Assembly (NCBI GenBank): GCA_045837725.1
Contig: JBEWZL010000003.1
Coordinates: forward strand, 496,001-560,000
Reading direction: 5' to 3'
Source: Vermamoeba vermiformis
Lineage: Eukaryota; Tubulinea; Echinamoebida
Length of the DNA: 64,000 nucleotides
Every line of letters begins with the position of its first letter. Positions within the stretch are counted from its first letter, which is position 1. Of this stretch, positions 57,478 to 64,000 are shown piece by piece. Below the pieces are notes generated by a model. That model saw only the letters and a list, made by a program, of their open reading frames with translations, was not told the DNA's origin and did not search any database. Made by a program: the position numbers and the translations under genes.

Positions 57478-57725
57478 CATCCGCACAGCATGGACGCCCA
57501 TCCGCACAGCAGGGACACCTGTCCACACTGCACGGACGCCCATCCGCACAGCACGGACGCCCATCCGCACAGCACGGATGCCTGTCCGCACAGCACGGAC
57601 ACCTGTCCACACAGCAGGGACGCCCATCCACACAGCACGGACGCCCGTCCGCACAGCATGGATGCCTGTCCGCACAGCAGGGACAGCTGTCTGCACAGCA
57701 CGGATGCCCATCCGCACAGCAGGGA
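57478..57725. repeat. 21-bp minisatellite, about 12 copies
   Basis: Tandem units of 21 bp, consensus close to CATCCGCACAGCACGGACGCC, with single-base variants (ACACC, GGGAC, ATGGA). The period is a multiple of three, so open frames exist on both strands: one reads Pro-His-Ser-Thr-Asp-Ala heptapeptides. There is no splice signal or start context to support coding. It is GC- and CpG-rich inside a CpG-poor region, so it stands out by composition. Confidence 0.85.
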
Positions 57726-57786
57726 AAATACCATCACAAAATGAAGTCTGCAGTTGTTGCAAAAATGCATATAAACAAAAGTGATG

Positions 57787-57877
57787 CAAGGTGTCCATGG
57801 CTTTGCAGATACCTGATGACATGAGGGGGATTTGACTCCATCATTAAGAAGGTATCTGCAAAGCCATGGACACCTTG
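57787..57877. repeat. Perfect 27-bp inverted repeat with 37-nt loop
   Basis: The left arm 57787-57813 (CAAGGTGTCC...) is the exact reverse complement of 57851-57877. The loop is 37 nt. The single-stranded form would be a strong hairpin. It lies 60 bp beyond the minisatellite and 55 bp from the stop of the gene on the minus strand. It could be a hairpin at the end of a small transposon, a small-RNA precursor or a terminator-like fold. Confidence 0.85.
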
Positions 57878-57932
57878 ACATGCTTTGAGAAAACTAAGTT
57901 AAGTTTAGCAAATTATAAAGGCCAAAGATATT

Positions 57933-59441
57933 CTAATCAGGAGAATTTATGTAATCAAACTGTTTTAACAAGTATATTTTGATTAAAATTGTGTGTGATA
58001 AAAGGGGGCAAGATTGGCTTGCATCAAAATTTGAGCAATCATCCACAAGCAGAATAGACTTTTGTTGGAGCAAAGCAAGCCAGAGTTTGTCAAGGGCTTT
58101 AGGAGAGCAATACAGCAAATACCAATAATAAGGCAAAATGTAATAGTGGAGAGCAGCTTCAGATTGCGATAACATAAAGCCAGGTTGATCTAGCTAGAAA
58201 TATTGTTAAAAAAAAGCAATAAATTCCAACAACATACCTTCAACCAATGTTTGCAATCAACAAACTGAGTGTCCATTAAGGGATTGACATGGGAGGTCAA
58301 TTTCACCATGTCAAAACCCATTGCATCAGCTTTTAGAGCTTCATAAATGCTCATTACTGACTGTGCAAATAAGCTACTGAAGGATACCTGCAAAAAGAAT
58401 TACTATTAATTCTTATTATTAACATTACTACATACTGGGATGTGTGTATTTGAAGACAAGTAATTTGGTTGCAGCTCTTTGAACTCGTCATTGCTCCTGG
58501 ACAATTAGAGTTAGAGGTTAATTGACACTCAGACATGAGCTTACCAAGCTAAGTCAAAAATTTGCAAAGACATGCCCAAAGTACTCTTTAATTGACTGAT
58601 GTATTGCAAATTCTTTCTGCTACAACATAAAATTCTGTTGCTGAAATTTGATCCTGGATCCTGTTCTTGGAGATAAGGAATTTCTGTGCATGGCATTAGT
58701 ATGGCTGTATAACTAAAAAGGAATTATACCTTTAATGCTTGGAGTTTGTGCAAAGACTTGCGAGGCGACTGGCTGAAATGATTTTATTAAAATTACATTC
58801 GCACTCAAACAACACAAAACAAACCATTAGTGCTTTGAGTTTGCTTGTTGTACTTTGAATCTCATTGCCGGGTTGGCCCGGTAAACAATTTAGTGGTGCT
58901 TCAGATCGGCAATTACAGTCTTCCAAATGACCCGTGCAAGTAACAGGATGAATATGGGAATGCATCCTCTGGTAGTGCAACAAATTATTATCCCTAAGAC
59001 ATCCAACCAGTAAGTTAAAAGCGCTTTTTTGTGGATCGTAACTTACGTGTATTGCTGCCCAGCAGTTTTTGCTGCTTTTAAAATAATAATTTAATATTTT
59101 TGTGTTTAAGCAAGTGAATTTTTTATGCGCAGGATTAATAACGAGGATGTAATTAAGCGAGTAGTTAATTGGTTTTTTTTTTTCATTAAAAATATTGTTA
59201 AAATTTAAAAATATGCTAAATTATACTAATTTTACCTTGAAAAGCATTTGAAAACGGGTTCGTAAACATTAGCTACCGTGGATGACAAGTGATTGCGCGT
59301 TTCTGTGGGCTGTGGTGTTTTGTCAGCAATGTAGGAGGTTAAATTGGTAAATCACTTACCCGCCAGACGCGTTTTTACGGAATTCGAGTTATTTACGGAA
59401 TCTTGTCTCCGATGACACGTAATTCCGTCAAATTTTGACAT
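57933..59441 (-). CDS. Hypothetical protein, unrecognised
   Basis: About eight exons join to roughly 340 residues, beginning MSKFDGITCHRRQDS and ending FDYINSPD-TAG. Splice sites are good at most junctions. The middle holds conserved-looking segments: VFAQTPSIKAILMPCTEIP, YISQLKSTLGMSLQIFDLAW, VSFSSLFAQSVMSIYEALKA and MGFDMVKLTSHVNPLMD. Two joins are doubtful: one requires a 25-nt intron (GTATAATT...ATACAG, around 58.72 kb), shorter than the rest. The 3' exons lie in CpG-depleted DNA while the 5' exons beyond 58.75 kb have normal CpG. I do not recognise a family. It converges on the sedolisin gene across the CpG-free zone. Confidence 0.5.
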
Positions 59442-59667
59442 TTTTATTGCTGCGTATCTTTCAGCAAGATTACCACAAGTCTTTGCATAGTAAAAAAAAT
59501 TACACGTAATAATTTTATACGCACGATTTATAATTTGAGCGCGAAAGCAATGCTCAGATAAGTCCTTGATCGGATTTATTTTTTTTAAAAAAATCATTAT
59601 TTATGGCTTATTACCTTTTAATAATTCAATATAATATGTAACAATTTTAATTGTATTTTTTAAACAG

Positions 59668-60340
59668 TGCCCGGAATTTTAAGACCCTGTTCTTCTACAT
59701 CGACGCAGATCGTCTCAAAATCAAGGCCACGAGCAAGGCGTTGCAGAAATTGCACTCACCACAATTCGTACACGCTGCTTGCATAAAAACGGTAAACTCG
59801 TGGGGCCCGAATTGAATTTTTTTTGAGTCGACTCAAACTTTTGGTCGGAATTTCTGACCAGCGCAGGTTCAACTCCTGGCGTCCGCAGCATTTTATTTTT
59901 GTTTTTTTTGAGTCGACTCAAACACTTAGCACTGCCTCTGCTATTATTAATAAATGTAAAGGTGACTTGATTTTATCCCGTGCCTGCAATCCATTTACTA
60001 GATATTGTCGTGACAAGTAGCGCGATCTAAATCTAACACGGCACATTGATTGCATCGGTAAGTTTAAACTATAGATTATCAAAAGTAATAATATAATGTA
60101 TTAATTCCGTTTTTATAGGTTTAGCATGAGGCTGACTTAGTGGATCGGTGGAGGGATCTGACGCGCTGAATTGTCACGATAGTCGAAGATTCAAGGCCCG
60201 TAAGTAATATTCGATGATTGTGCTATATAGTGACTAAAATAATATGACAGTAGATTGGCTAAATTTGCTAAAGTGTTGAAGAAATGCGATCCGCAACTTG
60301 ACTGGATTCGCGAACCAATTATCAGTGTTGTGGTAAATAG
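59668..60340 (+). pseudogene. Degenerate exon fragments of an unknown gene
   Basis: Two stretches look like former exons with splice sites. One, preceded by AAACAG and followed by GTAAAC (59669-59791), reads NFKTLFFYIDADRLKIKATS and onward. The other ends at 60340 before GTAAGT and reads LAKFAKVLKKCDPQLDWIRE. A spliced-looking block between them (after TATAG near 60120) has stops in all three frames. No start codon was found. Together they suggest a decayed gene, interrupted by the palindrome-flanked element at 59817-59923. The parent is not recognised. Confidence 0.4.
59817..59923. repeat. 22-bp palindromic direct repeats flanking a tRNA 3'-half-like sequence
   Basis: The 22-mer TTTTTTTTGAGTCGACTCAAAC occurs at 59817-59838 and 59902-59923 in the same orientation; its core TTTGAGTCGACTCAAA is a perfect palindrome. 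Between them 59861-59890 resembles the T arm and 3' acceptor strand of a tRNA (GCAGGTTCAACTCCTGG then CGTCCGCA). No matching 5' acceptor strand or D arm is present, so it is not a complete tRNA gene. Confidence 0.6.
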
Positions 60341-60424
60341 GTAAGTTTATTTACGTTTTAATATTATAAATATACAATTACTAACTCCTTAGTATTGTTA
60401 GAGTTAATGCGTGATTGCTTTAGT

Positions 60425-62439
60425 CTTGATCCCCGCGGGGCCCAAATAAAAATGAATGAAATGATGAGGATAAGAGAATGAAATTTCATTGTTAATTCTA
60501 ATCAATGAATGTTAATTGGTACACGAATGCTTTAAATCAATAGAAGAATGAAGGATGTCATTCTTCATCATTGGTATACTAATCAATGTAAAGTAACAGC
60601 AACGCGTGCTTTAAATCCGGGATAGTCGCGCTAACGCGCGTAAAGCCCATCGTTTTTCGCATCAAAAAGAGCATAAAGAACGCGATTTGGATCTAGTCGC
60701 GCTCCGCGCGCGTTCTTTCTGGGGATCAATCCCCGCAGGGGGTAGGTTTGAAAAAGTGAATGAAAATTGAATTGATTTGATTGTGATGATGATGATGATG
60801 GTGATGATGATCATCATTGCAATGGTATCAATGACTGTTAACTGGTACACGTACGCTTTAAGCACGGGATAATCACGCTAACGCGCGTAATTCCCATCAT
60901 TTTGCACGTAAAAAAGAGCAAAAAGATCGATATTTGGATCTAATAGCGCTCCGCGCACTCTTTTCCGGGGATCAATCCCCGCAGGGGGTAACTTATGAAG
61001 AAAATCAGTGAAATTTGAGATTAGTTGATGATGATGACAATGATGATAATGATGGTGATGATTATGATGATGATGATGATGATCATGAGAAGGATGATAA
61101 TGATGATGTGACAATGTCGTGCAAAAAGAGCATTAAGAACGGAATTGAGAGCAAAGTAAAAGCCAAACAAAAAGAACGCTAGTGCAGTTCTGGGGATTGA
61201 TCCCCGCAGGGGGTAACTTTAAAGAAAATGAATGAAAATTGAAATTAGATGATATGATGATGATGACAATGATGATGATCGTGAATATGAGAACGATGAT
61301 GATGATGATGTGATGATGTGTCGTAAAAAAGAGCAGAAAGAACGGCATTGAGAGCAAGTAAAAGCCGAACAAAAAGAACGCTCATGTAGTTCCAGGGATC
61401 GATCCCCGCAGGGGGTAAGTTTAAAGAAAATGAATGAAAATTGCAATTAGTTGATGATGATGATGTAATGATGATGCAGTGATGATGATCATCCTGAGGA
61501 TGATGATGATGATGATGAAGACAAGATGATGATCATGGCAATGATGATGATATGGTTGAACGAATCAAGAGCATAAAGAATGTACTTGGAGCTAACAACG
61601 AAGAGCGTAAAGAATGGTACCGAAAGCAAGTAAATGCCGAACAAAAAGACCGCGCTTGTAGTAACAGGGCTGCTTTCCCCGCAGGGGGTAGGTTACGAAG
61701 AAATTCAATGATACTTGAAATAATTCAATGATGATGATGATGGTAATGTGATGATGATGATGTGATGATGATATGGAGTGATGATGATATGGTGTGAGTG
61801 ACTTGATAACAAAACAGCAAATCAAGGATGGAAATAAAAAAACAAAGAGCATAAAGAATGTAGTTGGAGCTAACAAAGAAGAGCGTTAAGAAGGTAATTG
61901 GGAGCTAAAAAAGGCCGAACAAAAAGAACGCTAGTGTAGTACCGGGGATCGATCCCCGCAGGGGGTAGTTTAAAAAAAAATGATAAAAATTGTAGGATAA
62001 TTTGATAATGATGATAAGGATGATAATGATGAAGTGATGACGTGGTGCACAAGAGCATAAAGAATGTAGTTGGAGCTAACAAAGAAGAGTGTTAAGAAGG
62101 TAATTGGGAGCTAAAAAAGGCCGAACAAAAAAGAGCGCGCGTGTAGTTCCGGGGCTGCTTTCCCTGCAGGGGGTAGTTCACAGAGAAATGACAAATATTG
62201 AAGAGTTTTAATGATGATGATCATGTGATGATGAAAATGTAATGATGAAGATGATTATCATGAAAATGATGATATGGTGTGAGTCAATTAATGGCAAAAC
62301 AGTTAGCGGATGATGAAAAATTGACAAACAAAGAGCATAAAGAATGTGGTTGGAGCTAATGAAAAAGAGTGTTAAGAATGCTATTGAGAGCTAAGTAAAG
62401 CCGAGCAAAAAGAACACGCGCGTAGTTCCGGGGTTATAC
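60425..62439. repeat. Satellite-like tandem array, 200-300 bp units
   Basis: At least eight units. Each carries a core CCCCGCAGGGGGTA, preceded by GGGGATCAAT or GGGGATCGAT, at about 60431 (variant), 60731, 60977, 61202, 61404, 61677, 61954 and 62162; a truncated unit ends near 62439. Spacing alternates around 200-250 and 275-300 bp. After the core come AATGAATGAAAATT and variable GATGAT microsatellite tracts, then AAAGAGCATAAAGAA and GCCGAACAAAAAGAACGC. GGGGATCGATCCCC is a perfect palindrome. Open frames through it on the minus strand are repeats, not genes. Confidence 0.9.
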
Positions 62440-64000
62440 GATGGGCATGAAACGCTCAGGATTGATGCGAAAACCATGCCCAAAAAATCGTGGCAAAAAA
62501 TCGAAGCAAAATAGCCAAAAAAGAACATGAACATTGATTTTTGAAGAATTTATTGCAGGAACAGATAGATTAAACAGAGATCTATCTATTGAATATAGGG
62601 TCGCGATATTATTTGATAAGGTAAGGTAGTTATCGCGATAATCCCGGGTGGGCACGACCATGCCCAAGATCGCGAAGTTTGCATAATTAATTTGGATTTA
62701 TTTAATTTTGATAAATTTCGTTAGTAGGTGCCTACTAACAACGTGTGGAGTGGTTGGTTTTTTTTTCGAAAACGTTGATAGTCATAGAACGTCGCGGAGA
62801 TCTGACAACTCGGATTGCGTCAGCTTTGGAGAAATTAATGGCTAATAATGGCTAAATAACCCGTAAGTACCAGTAATTTATCAATAGTTTATTTTTACTC
62901 GCGGTTCTAAGTCCGATCTCGAAGTTCGAACGGATTTAAATCCGCGAGATCACCGAAATTCTCTTAAATTAATTCATGAAACAATGTTAACAATATTAAT
63001 AAGCATTAATATATTATGATGAAGCGATTCTTACTCACTGACAATTCCGGTAGCGGATACGAACTTGTCACTAAAAATAGAACGACGAGAGATCGACCAC
63101 AAGGGTCGAATTGTTTACTTTTTATTGATGATTTACAGCAGACAGTTACGCGCCACGGCACCAGAGCCGTTTCAGCGCGAGTTATTTGCGACGATCCCCG
63201 ATGCGATTTTGGATTTACAATAGTTCGATCACAAGGGACGAATTATTGTATTAATTATAGATATTATTGTTAGTCAACACGCGCACAACGATAATCAGCG
63301 TCGTTGCAGCGCGACATGCAAGTCAGCAATTTGTCGCGTCTAAATCTCGGAACTGTGACCGAGATCTTAAAAGGTAATAATTTTCTGGTGACTCTTCCAC
63401 CAATTATAATATATGGAAATCGTTGATTGAATTATTGATTTTTCAATTAAAAAATTAAAGATCCGGATTAGAGCTTAGTGCTCGAATTTTATCCGGATTT
63501 TTAACGAAATACTATGTAATTATATTTAAGACATCGTTATAATATTTATTTTTCATTACAGTAATGAATGGAAAAACGCGCGCGCGATCGAAAGTTTTAT
63601 TGACTTTCGTATTGCCGGATCTAGACCACCAATGGTCGTTTCAGTGCATGCTCATGCTTTTCGTTCGTGTCCCGCGTTGGAGGTCTTCTCAGTGCTCGCT
63701 CATGGACTAGGCAACTTGTTGGCGAGATCGGATGCGTTGGCCGCATCGAAATATTCCGTAAGTAATTACGTAAGAATAATAACAATCAATATGACGCAAT
63801 AAATGCGTCTTTTTGAAATTTAAAAATCAAGGAAAATTTTTTTAAATCAGAGAAATCGGATCGAGCTTCGTGCTCGTGCAAAATTTAAATAATTGTTTAA
63901 TTTATTATTAATACGATATACTAATGATTATTTGATAGGTTATTTGAGCGTCAGTACGAAGACGATGGTTCTAGATCGAGCGCGAAGTAGATCGCTCGAT
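62440..64000. other. AT-rich gene-poor end with small hairpins
   Basis: No supported gene. There are short dyads: GGGCATG and CATGCCC near 62442-62482, ATCCGGAT at 63461 and 63491 enclosing GAGCTTAGTGCTC, CGAGCTTCGTGCTCG at 63862-63876, and GATCGAGCG...CGCTCGAT at the window edge. An 85-codon open frame at 63016-63273 has no recognisable domain and sits among these dyads. Confidence 0.45.

Noticed and set aside
57478-57725. CRISPR-like array
   Set aside because: Units are contiguous 21-bp tandem copies without unique spacers, in a eukaryotic nuclear contig.
57403-57824. Long open frames on both strands through the minisatellite
   Set aside because: They exist because the 21-bp unit lacks stops in any frame. 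No start context, splice sites or domains support coding.
59818-59900. Complete tRNA gene
   Set aside because: Only the T arm and 3' acceptor strand are recognisable; no D arm, anticodon arm or 5' acceptor strand pairs with it.
60425-62439. Minus-strand open frames with repeated LPPAGIDP
   Set aside because: They are translations of the satellite core repeated in each unit, with poly-His/Asp runs from GATGAT tracts, not genes.
63016-63273. 85-codon open frame near the right end
   Set aside because: No domain, no splice context, and it overlaps small dyads in AT-rich DNA; length is within chance.
1-64000. Reassigned stop codon (TGA or TAG as sense)
   Set aside because: TAA, TAG and TGA each end a well-supported gene (for example TGA in PRPP synthetase), so the standard code fits.
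1-64000. Bacterial contamination
   Set aside because: Dense GT-AG introns that restore frames, AATAAA signals and eukaryotic domain architectures exclude it for the gene-rich part.

Overview
This window is nuclear DNA of a microbial eukaryote. Most genes carry several short spliceosomal introns (roughly 45-60 nt, GTAAGT-like donors, YAG acceptors). Stops are TAA, TAG and TGA, so the genetic code looks standard. AATAAA signals follow several genes and intergenic gaps are short. The gene set (NO VEIN-like ATPase, class C GPCR, sedolisin, S1/P1 nuclease, plant-type PRPP synthetase, BAR-SH3, PX, BTB-SPRY) suits a free-living, probably amoeboid or phagotrophic protist. I cannot name the lineage from sequence alone.

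Layout. 0-8 kb: a Pro/Gln-rich protein with a nuclease-fold-like C-terminus converges on a giant NO VEIN/sacsin-like protein. 8-15 kb: a two-helix membrane protein, PRPP synthetase and a PI3K-family kinase. 15-26 kb: a secreted S1/P1 nuclease, a BAR-SH3 protein, a membrane alpha/beta hydrolase with MORN-like repeats, and a PX protein with collagen-like glycine-rich repeats. 26-45 kb: a receptor- and transporter-rich stretch holding a huge Cys-rich/PPC-type 7TM protein, a PA-domain 7TM protein, an SLC1 transporter, a C2-like protein, and a class C GPCR whose ligand-binding domain is an NMT1/THI5-type binding protein. 45-56 kb: a small secreted Cys-rich protein, a BTB-SPRY protein, a second protein with the same nuclease-fold-like domain as the first gene, a golgin-like coiled coil and a TPP1-like sedolisin.

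From about 55.6 kb the character changes. There are 1.5 kb with no CpG at all, then a 21-bp minisatellite, a perfect 27-bp inverted repeat, an unrecognised gene, gene fragments with a tRNA 3'-half-like piece between palindromic direct repeats, a satellite array of 200-300 bp units, and AT-rich DNA with small hairpins to the window end. This looks like a repeat-rich, perhaps methylated or subtelomeric, edge.

The most notable system is the predicted receptor at 41.4-44.9 kb. It has a signal peptide, a complete NMT1/THI5-like (type II periplasmic-binding-protein fold) ectodomain and a class C seven-helix domain. With the PA-7TM and PPC-7TM genes it suggests a local concentration of environmental-sensing receptors built on unusual ectodomains.
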